Assembly: GCA_026874595.1 (NCBI GenBank) | Contig: CM049321.1 | Location: forward strand, 49,149,297-49,213,296 | DNA from: Sipunculus nudus | Taxonomy: Eukaryota; Annelida; Sipuncula; Golfingiida; Sipunculidae | Reading direction: 5' to 3' | DNA: 64,000 nucleotides | In this document: piece after piece, positions 1-12,994 of the stretch | Layout of the letters: each line of letters starts with the position of its first letter | Numbering within the stretch: the first letter of the stretch is position 1 | Position numbers and translations under genes: made by a program | The notes under the pieces: generated by a model | The model's input: the letters and a program-made list of their open reading frames with translations, nothing else | Told to the model about the DNA's origin: nothing | Databases searched by the model: none

Positions 1-630
1 GAAGTAGATGTACGGATGGATGCCACAAGAAAATGATTGCAGGTGGCTGCAACAGTCTTGAGTACGAGATGGAGGAGTCCAAGATCTATGGATTTGGACA
101 ATTTAAGGCAAATATAACAAGTCACTTCTGAGAAAAAGGCGTTTATTTATTTTACAAAACCGGATGGCGCCACCTGTCTGGTGTACCAGAAAGCTTTCCA
201 AGATGATGGACATGCCAAATTTCAGACAAATATCTTGAACCATTCCTGAGGTATGAGCAATTTTCACCAAAATCAAAATATACCGAAGAACGCCACGAGA
301 AAATGACTGCAGACAGCGCCACCAGTCTTGTTTATAAAATGTAGGTGTTAAGGATCTATGAACATGTACAATTTCAACCGAATACATTGAGCCACTCCTG
401 AGATAGATCAACAGATGGCAAATGCACAGATGGACACTACGCAAAAAGTATTGTAGGTGGTGCCACCAGTCGCAGTTATGAGATACATTGAGCCACTCCT
501 GAGATATATGAACAGATGGCAAATGCAAAGATGGACACTACGCAAAAAGTATTGTAGGTGGCGCCACCAGTCGCAATTATGAGATAGAGAGATCAAAGAT
601 CTATGGACATGCAGTACAATACATTGTGCC
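1..630. repeat. Degenerate tandem repeat (about 101-bp period at 413-610)
   Basis: The segment starting AGATGGCAAATGCA recurs at 413 and 514 (period 101) with GGCGCCACCAGTCGCA-type words. The left part shares words (GCGCCACCTGTCTGG, GACATGCCAAATTTCA, GAGCAATTTTCACC) with the array at 37685-38650, so both are one repeat family. No coding signal. Confidence 0.6.
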
Positions 631-639
631 ACTCCGGAG

Positions 640-1666
640 ATGGATCAGTCAAAGTGTCTCAGAGGAGTTCTCTGGAAACTAACGCTTTTGTATCACATTT
701 TTGTTTATTCTGGGGGTACTTACGAGTCCCATAGTGAGGAGGATATGGGTAACAGAGACCGTACTTCAGATTTCTATAGACACTTTTCATGGACCTCCTT
801 TGATGTCAAGTTAGAAAATTCAAGGTCCAGCGGTTACGATTTGTGCCCTGTGAACAGATGACAGCTTTTTTGAAGGTATCAAATAAAGAGATAAATAATA
901 ACTGTAAAAATTAGAAAAATACACATTGTGCAAACAATTTGCAGGAACTGATGGAACACTCCATGATCAATATTCATCCAAAGACTCATGGTTATCAAGG
1001 CAGTAATTATTCAGATACTGAAGCTTTTGTATAAAATTTTTGATTATTCGGGGGGGGGGGGGGGGGGTTCAAGACCCATTTCTCGGACAATACAGGTAAC
1101 AGAGACCCAATTTCAGATTTTCAAGGAGAGTTTTTATGGACCTCCCTGGATGTAAAGTTAAAAGATTCCAGGTCAAGAGGTTATGTTTTGTGCCCTGTTA
1201 ACAGTAACAGCTTCTTGAAGGTATCACAAATAGAGAAAAAAATTGTAAAAATACAAGAATACAGGTGGCGCCTCCAGTTTGCAGGAACTGACGGAACACT
1301 CCATGATCAATATTCATGCAAAGAATCATGGTGATCCATGCATTAGTTATTCAGATACTCTAGCTTTAGTATCAAATCTTTAATTATTCTGAGGGGTACT
1401 TACGAGCCTCATAGCGCAAAAGATATGGGTAACAAAGACCTAATTTCAGATTTGCACGGAAAATTTTAATGGACCTCCTTTGATGTTAAGTTAGAAGATT
1501 CTAGGTCAAACGGTTTTGATTTGTGTACTGTTAACAGATAACTGCATCTTTATAGGTCTCAAAAGTAGAGAACACTCCATTGAGATTTTCAAGGAGATTT
1601 TCATGGACCTCCCTGAATGACGGCCAGATGGCCGGACGGCCAGACGGACGGACGACGGACAAAGAG
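640..1666. repeat. Three tandem units of about 340 bp, with a G-run
   Basis: The word ATGGACCTCC recurs near 790, 1137 and 1470 (periods about 347 and 333), with the following ATGTCAAGTTAGAA and TGTGCCCTGTTAACAG words shared. The second unit carries an 18-G run near 1050-1067. The block ends in a GGACGGACGGAC-like short repeat (1620-1666). It sits downstream of the last lipase exon, in the next intron. Confidence 0.65.
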
Positions 1667-1734
1667 TGATCGCTTTAGCTCATATGACTTTCAGCTAGCT
1701 GAGCTAAAAAATGCACATATACTTTAAATCATAC

Positions 1735-1902
1735 CTGAGGTGCAATTTGGACATGTGAAGAAATCAGCATGACCTTGAGTTTGTCCCCAGTTTCCTGATA
1801 AAATAGTGGTTCGTACAGTATCAACGAATTCAGCGTCACTGGGGTCGAGTACTACTCGGTCAGAAGCCTGAAGGGAGACGCAGTATAACGGCACATCAAG
1901 AC
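1735..1902 (-). CDS. Exon 21: lipase domain, catalytic aspartate segment
   Basis: 168 bp, phase 1 to phase 1, acceptor ACAG, donor GTATGA. With exon 20 it reads RIS-GLDVPLYC, then VVLDPSDAEFVDTVRT, then GHADFFTCPNC. Family members usually have GLDPA and R-L-D-P-x-D-A-x-F-V-D. The aspartate after GL is kept, but the following proline is replaced by valine. The catalytic histidine and the lid come later in the family and are not in the window; I see no further lipase exon between 1 and 1734. Confidence 0.88.
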
Positions 1903-4900
1903 CTGTAAAATATATAGTTTATACGCTAGAACGTAAAAGGCCGAACGAATAGGCATCTTTAACAGACATCAGTTATAGAAAAAGGCTCCTTAAGGCAAAA
2001 AAAAAAGGGTATGGTTTCAAGGCCCTTTTTTTAGAAATCAGTGCGTGCGGGCTGTATTTTATTTTTGACCTTTTTTTGAATGTCTCGATAAAATTGTCAT
2101 ATGATCTGGGAAAAACATGAAAATAACAAATTTCTTTGCTAAACAGTTAAAAGCATACATAAATTGTATTATTTTAATTCTTGAAAGATAAAAATCAAAA
2201 TAAAAAATTTTGATGCGGGGAGGGGGGGGGGGGTTGAAATTGACGCGGACGGTACCATACCTTTTTTTTGCCTTAACAGACAACAGATATCAGAATAGGC
2301 CCCCTTAAACAGACATCAGTTATCGAAATAGGCCCCTTTAACAGACATCAGATATCGAAATAAGCCCCTTTAACAGACATCAGTTATCGAAATAGGCCCC
2401 TTTAACAAACACCAGATATCGGAATAGGCCCCCTTTAACATACATCAGATATCGAAATAGGCCCCTTGAACAGACATCAGATATCGAAATAGGTCCCTTT
2501 AACAGACATCAGATATCGAAATAGGCCCCCTTTAACAGACATAAGATTTCGATATAGGCCCCTTTAACAGACATCAGATATCGAAAAAGGCCCCTTTAAC
2601 TGACATCAGATATCGAAATAGGCCCCTTTAACAGACATCAGATATCGAAATAGGCCCCTTTAACAGACATCAGATATCGGAATAGGCCCCTTTAACAGAC
2701 ACCAGATATCGGAATAGGCCCCCTTTAACAGACATCAGATATCGAAATAGTCCCCTTTAACAGACATCAGATATCGAAATAGGCCCCTTTAACAGACACC
2801 AGATATCGAAATAGGCCCCTTTAACAGACATCAGATATCGAAATAGGCCCCCTTTAACAGACATCAGATATCGAAATAGTCCCCTTTAACAGACATCAGA
2901 TTTCGGAATAGCCCTCTTTAACAGACATCAAATATCGGTATAAGCCCCCTTTAACAGACATCAGATATCGAAATAGTCCCCTTTAACAGACATCAGATAT
3001 CGAAATAGGCCCCCTTTAACAGACATCAGATATCGAAATAGGCCCCCTTTAACAGACATCAGATATCGGAATAGCCCTCTTGAACAGACATCAAATATCG
3101 GAATAAGCCCCTTTAACTGTGATTGTTGTGATTGTTGTACCTGATATTCTCCCGAGTTTCAGGTTACCAAGATGAGCCGCCGCAGCTGCTGAAACCTTTC
3201 CTCCCAGGCTGTGGCCAATCAGATGTATATTTCCTGGTTCTGCTAAATGCCTTTTCTTTAAGTCCATTATAAAAGCTGCCAGGGACTGTCCAACGATATC
3301 TGTTTGTTTGCATGGTATAGGATAACACCAGTTTTTGGACCAGATGCTCCAGTCCACCATGAAGAATGCTTCATCACCGTTCCTCACTTCCTTTTTCTGT
3401 AAGCAATTTACGAAAGTTGATGGAAATTCAACGACATTTTAAAACTATGGAATAATATTTTCAACATGGATAGGGAATGCTGAACGTGACGAAAATGCCC
3501 TTAAGTAGCACCACTGTGAGGAAACACATGCAAAAAGCAAGTTTTGTAATTGCCGTTTCTTAAAAAAAGATCTTTGGTTTTCACCAAACTGCGGGATGAA
3601 TAAATAAGACTAATGTACTAAAATTCTTGAAATCAGCAGCACAAGTAAATGTCCCATTGTAGTATTTATAAAACTGTTAAAACAAAAGAAAACGTGTATT
3701 TGGTTTAAAATCTCCTAAAAGGATGAAAGATCTGTCCAAATTTAGAATGATTTTAGGATTCTGTCTTTCGACAAATGTCTGAGGAAACGAAGAAGTACTC
3801 TGCTACTCAGCTTCGCTGGTGCTAAACTTCACCTATTACTGTGGTTGCCTTATTATTCGCGAGGGATTTAATTTGCGATATTCGCGAATCAGAAATAATC
3901 GCGAATATGAAACCCTCGGGAATAATATGTCCCATCAACTAAGATGACCTCCGAAAACAACCTCATCAGCAATCTAATTTTTGCCTGGTTTCGTAACTGG
4001 CCCATGCGTTAGCAGAACACACAGACTGAGATACATATTGACTGTGATAAAAGTACTAATTTAATGACTAAACCAGAAATTAGTAAGGTATTGTAGGATT
4101 TTTTTCTAAACTTTAAATCAATACAGATCCTGTTATACTTAGATTTTACAGGTTCTGGTGCAATCGTGAAAATTAAACCCTCGCGAAACGTTCAAAATGA
4201 AGAAATAGCGAAATTTCAGCCTCGCGAACATAAAGCCAACCAGAGTTTACGCCTGGACCCTCTAACTAAGTGACTTGCCTAAGAAGGCGGAGACATATAA
4301 TGTTTGACAAACTCCTCTTTCGCACTGGGCCAGCTGATAGGCAAATGAAGTCTCTACCTATCTCTTACCAATCGGACTGCCTACATTACCACTGATGTTC
4401 TAATGCGTTAGTCCCCTTAATGTAAAGGGGGCGTGAATAAATATAAGGGTATATGGAATATACCATGATACCATTTATGAGAGCTGTAAAGGAATCAAAT
4501 CCAAATCCTATAATTAGCGACCAGTTTAGGGTTTAGCGCTCATTCCTAGAATAAAGATATAGACGTGATTCCGTAAAACATTTTTTTGTCGTTTTTACTC
4601 ATTGTTGTGACAATTGATTGGTTACATCGATGATAATTACACATAGTTGTATAAACACTTGATCAGTATAATTGTTAAGGCAAAATAAATTAAAACTGAT
4701 AAAAAATATGGTTCTCAGGTAATTTTTTATTCGGAAATCAGTGCGGGCGGGCGATATTATTTCTTAATTTTTTTTGTGTATTTCGATAAAAATTTCATAT
4801 GAGCAGGGAAAAGCATGAAAATAACAGAATTTGTTTGCTCAACAGGTAAAAGCACAACATAACATAACAAAGGATATTTTATCAAAATTGTATTATTTTA

Positions 4901-7900
4901 TCTTCTTGAAATATGAAAATAAAAATAAATTTTTTTATGCGCGGGGTTAAAATTGACTCGGGCGGTGACTGAGAACCATACCTTTTTTTTGGGCCTAAAC
5001 CATTACATCATGGCATATAAAGTCTTACATCTACGATATATCGAATTTCTTGAAAGAAAATTCGAAACATGTTTACTTACTGACCTGGTTAAGAGCTCTT
5101 CTCAGTGGAGCCATACCTCTGTGACTGTCTCGCCATCCGTGAATCACAAACGTTAGTTTTTTATTACGCACTAACCCTTGATGGGAAGGCTTAGTTACAG
5201 GTGTCGTTACCTTAATTTCTGGAGACATCCTAACGGCAAAGGCATTCACAAATGATCTAAAATCAATAAACCATCAAAACAAAATCATAAGTTACGCAAT
5301 TGCTTAAGCAAAGAAATAAACAACTTTGTAAGGATTTTAGGAAAAAATATAAAATCTTTCGAGAAAGATGTTGGACTGTCAGTAAAAAAAGTATGAAAAA
5401 GTATAAACCAATACTGGATTGTACAACTATTCTATAAATTTACTACCTATGCAACATAAGAAATTTATATTTTGACATTTTGAGTTGTATCAATACATCT
5501 GCTTAGTAAAGATAACTCAATAACACTCATGAAGTTCTGAAATATATAAATGAAAACAGCCTCAAATGGCCATCTACCGAAAATGATTCGATCCAAAATT
5601 TCTGGACAGTATTGAGACTTGAAAGAAAGTATGAGCAAAGAACGTAAACATGCCCTTACATGTCTTGTGACATCTGATCTTATTCAAATATGCTTGGATT
5701 TGACCGAAAATTTAGATGAGAAACTGTGAGAAACTGGTGAATGTTTATAATTAGTTTCATGAAAATCCATTAGAATTTTGCTGGGTCACCACGGCGCCAC
5801 TGAAATCTGATGATCTCTGACCTCATTAAATATGCATGTATTTTGCAGCGAATCGGAATAGGGCGAGATATTATATTGGTTTATATTTCTGCAGTTTCAT
5901 AAAATCCATTATATTCCTGGTAAGTTCTCGCGGCGACGAGACAAACGGCCTGGAGACCTCTGACCTCATTTAAAATATGTGGAATCGAACTCGGACGAGA
6001 TAATATTTAGGTTAATAAACAGAGCGAGTTTCGTGAAAATCCTTCAAAAACTCGCCCCATATCGGGGCGACACTTAAAAGTGAAGGGGCGGATGGACCAT
6101 GGAAAAACAATACTACGTCCCTTCTGAGACAGGCGTAAAAACAAGTGCAAGCACGAGCTCAACTCTAAAAAAAATAGTTATATACTCAATTAAGAGGATT
6201 AGTGAGATATGAATTACACTTAATCCCTTTTGGGAAGAACCAAACCCGAACCCTCAATGTCAGTCGTCGCAAATAGATGTCGCTTAAATCGGTGGGAAGA
6301 TGCGGAATCCGATCAAGAGAGAAGAAATTTAATATGTATTCGCTGATATAGGTACGAGTTGCGATCCATGGAGATGCGTAATCCTGTCAGCTGTTGTGTC
6401 CCTAATTATTTTAAACACACACACACACACACACATGTATGATACCTACACTCAAATTGTTGTACATTGTGTTAAATTTTCGATGTATGTGTTTTAAATT
6501 GATTCATAGAATGGATCAAAATACACCGGAATAACTGACTATATTAACAATGAATATGTTGTGGTTTCCCTGGATATATTTGCTTATCATATATTCAGTA
6601 CAGAATGAGTTTTGTTAAAGGTTCACTCATTAATTATTCTGATCAAGCAATGAAAATTCCTACCCTTTTGCGTAAAGACGCAACTGCATAACAGCCACAC
6701 CTTCCTCTTCTGTTTGGAAAGAAAAGTTATGGTTAAATAACTGATACAACAATTTCACTATAGATATATCTGTAAATTTCAAATTGATACAGAACTGTAA
6801 ACTTCAATTAAGAAGTCCCATACCATAATGTTAGTTCAAGTCTAGCACAAACTACAGCTCTAAAAATAATTTGTAATATTTGCAATATTACAGTTGATTA
6901 TATCCTGAATGCATATATTTTCGCATTTTTTATCTTGGGCAAGTACGCAAATTCGTCAAAGTTATATACTTTAAAGTATATAACATATGATAACATGAAA
7001 TAACTATGAGTATACTGTAGATATATATGTTTTTATCTTTTTACAGCAGGTTCATTGGAAGCATTCTTTTGAATGGGGATGAAGGGAACAAAACAATTGG
7101 ACAGATATGTTATTTCTTAGCATTTTATGATTTAAGGTTTGGCGTGCATGGTGTTAATAATCTTGAAGTCATAGCCTATCGTTCAGGAGATCCATGAGTT
7201 TTTTTTCGATATTTCACCGACTAGCTTCTTCTCTAAAAATAGTCCTACCCCTATGTCCTTATTATAGAGGTTTCACTGTATATAGTTAATGAAAATATTC
7301 CCACATTTTAGACATATCACTCTATATATTTGATTATTATATGCCCACATTATAGGGGTTTCATTCTATATAGGTAATGAAAATGTACCCACCTTAAAGA
7401 GACTTCACTGCATATAGACAATGCAGGTGTACCCACATTATAGAGGTTTAAGTGTATATAATTAATAAAAAATGTACCTTTTTTGGGAAGACAACATTTT
7501 CTGCTCAGTGTCCCGGAACAAAGATTGATCTCTAGGTTTCCTCCTTTACACTGCGACTGCTTGGTGACGCATTTCCCTCCTTTTGATGTACATTTTGCAT
7601 CTATCAATACAAAAAATGGATATTTCTTATCAGCATCGTTCCTTTCATCGATCTTTTCAAATTTACCCACTTAATTCTTAAATAAGTAAGCTTGTTTTAT
7701 TGTGAGCTGTTGACATGTCTCTTTTATTGTGCGCTGCTGACATTCTGATTCGTATTTAGCTCTAGCCCTAGCGTTGCTATGCTACGGCGTTCCTTTTTCT
7801 GGCTGGTCGGGTGCGGCCCTAGTGTAAACATAGGGTCATGCTAGTCTGGGGCTTTCTCGCCTGGCCGAGCCGGGCCGGCTAACGTGTGAACCCTGGTATA

Positions 7901-8531
7901 AAGAGTCACAGCGATGATGTTCTAGATGTTTCCTGTAACGCGTGTGTACTGTGTATCATGTTTGATTCTTTTCGATTGTTCGTAAAAGGGAATTTTATAG
8001 AGTTTTCGGATGAAAGGTAATAAATAGAGGCTATTTTATAGAGCCGAAAAAGAGGTGAGAGAATATTCTAGCGGACACAGAAGCGTGTAAGTCAGTTTGT
8101 GGGACCTATTCCGATAAGGGCGGCAATTATAGATTTTCATCTGGATTTGTGACGGATCTTATAGAGTCTTCAGTTTGCTTTCGGGATTATGACAGGAACT
8201 TCACTTTGGGATTACCGCGGATTGATTTTGTTAATGAACTGGACTGTTATTCTCTGAGAAAATTTGTGTGAACTGTTCATCTTATTATATGCTTTAAAGG
8301 ACTTGTAATTGTGACAGTTGTGGTATCCAGGTACTGTGCACTTTGTTAATTAGGCTGTGTGTTATATATTTATTTGCTGTTATACTGTTTTTCTACTGTG
8401 TAATTGTATTGATTTAGTGTATTGTAATGTTAGGAATGCTTTAAAAATAAATTATAGTTATTTGTTAACAAAAAAACCACTGACTTCTTTATTCATTCCC
8501 CTAGACATTTTACGCTGCCTAGTGTTACAGA

Positions 8532-8593
<62 letters not shown>

Positions 8594-9259
8594 GTTAATT
8601 GTTTATATGTTTCAGGTTTATTCTATTTGTATTTTGGTGTTTCCAGTATGTAAATATTGGGGTTTACTGTATTTATATATCGCGAGGTTTGCTGTGAGTA
8701 TTGGGGTTTACTGTGTGTATGTATCCAGGTTTACTTTATGTATATATAGGGGTTTTGTGTATGTTTGTATGAGTGATTACTGTATGTATGTATTAGGGTT
8801 TAACGTATGTATATACCTGGGTTTATTATATGTATATATCTAGGTTTTTTAAGTATTCCGTATGTAAATATCGAGGTTTACTGTGTGAATGTCTATATCG
8901 GGGTTTACAGTATGTATATATCTGGGTTTACTGTATGCAATCATCGGGGTTTACTGTATGCATATATCGAAGTTTACAGTATGTATATATTTGGGATTAC
9001 AGTATGTATATATTGGACTTTATTGTTTGCAAATATTTGGTTTACTGTTTGTTTGTATCGGGGTTTTCTGTATGTATATATCGGGGTTTACTATTTGTGT
9101 ATATCGGTGATTACTATATGTATATATTGGGTTTGACTGCATGTATATTTGGGTTTAATGTATACATGTATATATAAATGATTACTCTATGTATGTACCG
9201 GAGTTTCTTGTATGCTTATATCGAGGTTTACTCTTTTTATATATTGGGGTTAACTGTTT

Positions 9260-9303
<44 letters not shown>

Positions 9304-9391
9304 CGGTTTACTGTATGCAAGTACCGTATGCAAGAGTTTTCTGTATGTTTATATCGAGCTTTACTCTATTTAAGTATCGGGGTATAGTGTT

Positions 9392-9450
<59 letters not shown>

Positions 9451-9690
9451 AAGCTTACTGTTGGTATATTTCAGGTATACTACATTAATATGAATGTGTT
9501 TTACTGTTTATGGACTTGAGTCTCTGTACACTATTTACCTCCGTCCGGGTCCTGAATACAGCATTTAAACCGACGTCCTCTACATAAACCATCCTTCAAC
9601 TCTCCGTTACAGCTCTGTTTTGGAAGGCGGCATGTACCTTTGGCCTGGAGGCATTTAGCATCTAAAAAAGCATTATTATAAGTATTTGTG

Positions 9691-9754
<64 letters not shown>

Positions 9755-10050
9755 CAACGGTACCAGATCAAATTAAACGTTTCTGAGATCCCGCAGATGG
9801 CAACGATAACAGATTGAGTGCTGTAAGAAAGGGAACTTATCCAATTCCACTGGAACGAGTACATGTTCCGCCCGCGTAGTCACGCATGCGCTCTGCCTTC
9901 CACTTGATTAACATGGGCTCCAGTTTAGGTACCAGTGTACAAAATATCAAGCACACACTACACAGATGATCAGGCAAGTCTTTCCTTACCTGTTATCCTT
10001 CATTACATTTGCGTGCGTACACATATTTAACGTTAGTTCCTCATAATGTT

Positions 10051-10111
<61 letters not shown>

Positions 10112-12934
10112 CACCGTTGTATAAATGAAAGGTATCTATACATGAACCAACTTAAAATATTTTCTTTTTAGATCTTCTTTAAAGGGTTGATATGGAAGTA
10201 CATTTTTAAAATATTTTTCGAAATTCTTTGAAATTGTTTTTATCTGTTTGCTCCTTATAAGATGTCACTTTTCTTATGACGGAAATTACTCGGGCATTGT
10301 CATAGGTCTATTTATGTAAATCAAAACAATTTGTTTGGAGATATATGCTTCTTAGTCAGGTAAATGGTTTGTTATATTTAATATAGAAAAAAATGGTAAG
10401 TTATTTTTAAGAACGTAACTGCCATATAACATTACCCAGTTATTTAAATTACTACATATTGCAACATTGCAATGGGGTTAAAAGATATTTCTCGACTTGT
10501 ATTGAGAAATAAACATACCTTTTAAAGGTTTCTTATTTTATTTAACTCCGATAGAAAACCATGTATCTTACATATTTGTAGTTACTTTTAAACTTGTCTG
10601 CCTAAAACGGAACCGGGTGTAAGACAGATTTTTCGGCATTTACCATAAACTTCGCCATTTTGAACGGCTAATACAACAACTTCAAAATGGTTTAGTATGT
10701 GGTTGGGAAAACAACAATCAGCCTTGTGGGACAACACTGGCATTTTAGACCATGCATTCCACAGCTCTGGTACAACGTAACTAAAACACCTTTTTTATAG
10801 GCTTTGGTCCGAATTTTTGGTTTTACCAATGTTAAAGTTTTTTTTCTGGCTGAAGTGATATGTATGTGTCTTTGTTGTTTGTTTTTCTGCCAAATTCAAT
10901 CCCTGGTCACTACTTACCCCTGCCTTTTCGTCCTGAAACACAGCATATCTCGCCTTTGTTATTGCAAGAAGCACTGGAAACTTGCCCTTGACCTTTTTTA
11001 CAGCTAGGTGTGCAGGTCCCGCCTTCTATGTGACATTGCGAATCTGTAGAAACAAAACAATTGTGTAATTTAATCTTATTCGTTGATAAATAGTGTAGCA
11101 GAGTTTTTTTACACCAACATTAGATTGTCCTTGAACGAAAAAAGCACTATTTCGTTGGTAATACGCTTTGACAATTCAAATAAATAATACTAATGTATAG
11201 TTAAGTTAACATTATACGCATAACAGAAAACCAAGTGTCATTTTTATTGACATACAGGCACAGCGGGTCTAACAAATCGACACAGAAGCACCATGTTTAG
11301 TCAAATATCAAAATGTGAAAAGCAGAATCGACCTTATCCGTAGGGGTATTACACCTCTGGCATGCATCTAGTATAAATCTTATATATAAAAAAAACACTC
11401 GATGCATGCCAGTCTGACCTGAATACAGCTATTTAAGTCAGTGTGCGTGCAAATAGAAAAGGTGACGCTCATCATAACAATGCAGCTGCTAATTTCTATT
11501 AACAAATTACTGAAGCATAAATATTCAGTTGTTCTCATGTCAGGACTTTTATTTGGTTATATACAAATCATTCGTTTGGCAACGTTTAACAAAGTTTAAG
11601 AATACATTTTAATTAAGATATGTGGCAAGCTGAAACCAAAAATAAAGGAAATCATCTATTCTTTTGCCGAACAGGTTATGCCATTGATCAGTAACAGATG
11701 AAGTGCATAGAAGTCTCGCGATGACGTCATATTCGGGGAGGGATCATGATGAAGTAAAATAAAACCCATTCTACGGAAACAGGCACATGTTTTGCCCTAG
11801 AAGCAACGCATTCGCGCAAACCCCAAGGGTTACCAGCGACAACAGGGGTGTAATGTAAAACAATGACCTCAGTTCTTAGGAGAGATCGGATGTAAAAAAA
11901 GAAACATGTCACAAATCCAGCTAAATTCAATCTACTGTTTCCGTAGTTCTACTTTATAGCTGTGAAGTGTTTACACTTTTCGGGATGGCGTCTTTTCTTG
12001 GGATCAGTTGAATTTCGGAGTGAATCTAGAAGCACACATTTCGGTATCGGAAAAAAAAGGTATATTTGCTCATTTAAGGTGCCCATTCACCTATACCTTT
12101 TGAAAAGGAATTTATTTCTGGCTTCCACTGTGAAATATTAATGATGCATATTAATGATACTGTTTATTAAACGTTCTTATTTGACCTTCTTGAAAGATGT
12201 ATTAACATGTTTATCAACAACATTGTAAACACAGCAATGAGGACAAACGGGAAAACATGTAACCTAATATGGTAGATTACTTAGATATGGAGGTAGAGAG
12301 GTCACTTGGTGCAAAAGGCCGTTTTTCAAAGCTCTGATTCATCTGCCTTGCTGCTAGAGTCTATTAGAAAGAAATATCTGTCATATATAAAATAAATACA
12401 ATTATTTAGATGTGCGAATACTACTACATATATTACTAATAAAATACTGTATATACCAAGCCTCGTATCTTCATCGGGAGATAAACGTAAGTAAACATTC
12501 AAGTTAAAAGCATGTATTAAATTAAAAAATTTGAATTTATAATTTGTTTTAAAAGGGAATATGTATCAAACTCGGACTTGGACTCAGATTTCAGATGACT
12601 CGGACTCAAAAAGGTGGACTTGGACTCGAAACTCAAGGACACGGAACTGGACTTGTGTAAACAGAACTCTTACTGGTGTGGATGGACTACATTACAGATG
12701 TATGGTGTGTTGTAAGACGACAGTATAGCTTACCTTTATCACTGGGCACACAGCACTGTCTGTTTGTTGGGCCTGAACAGAGTCCGGCGAAGTACTTCCC
12801 ACCCGAACAAACGGTACTGGTTATCTGACATACCCCGTTCGCGTTTTGACACTTCGCATCTAAAATACATAAAGGTATGGTTAAAATATCCGAAGAATAA
12901 TCCGCGAATTTCCTTGTATTAGGTATAAGGCAGA

Positions 12935-12994
<60 letters not shown>

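Noticed and set aside
2273-3118. CRISPR-like array of 32-bp repeats
   Set aside because: The repeats are head to tail with no unique spacers, the DNA is eukaryotic, and there are no cas genes. It is a minisatellite.
5081-5084. Alternative donor GTAAGT for exon 19
   Set aside because: It matches the consensus better, but joining it to exon 20 shifts the frame and gives an early stop; the CAG|GTCAGT donor keeps the lipase frame.
7695-8530. Solo LTR
   Set aside because: TATA and AATAAA are in plausible order, but I could not find TG/CA ends with a target duplication; kept only as a low-confidence note.
8357-9488. Several overlapping open frames of 70-115 codons on the plus strand
   Set aside because: They translate the GTTTACTGTATGTATATAT repeat and the (AT)n tracts; the same pattern appears in all three frames.
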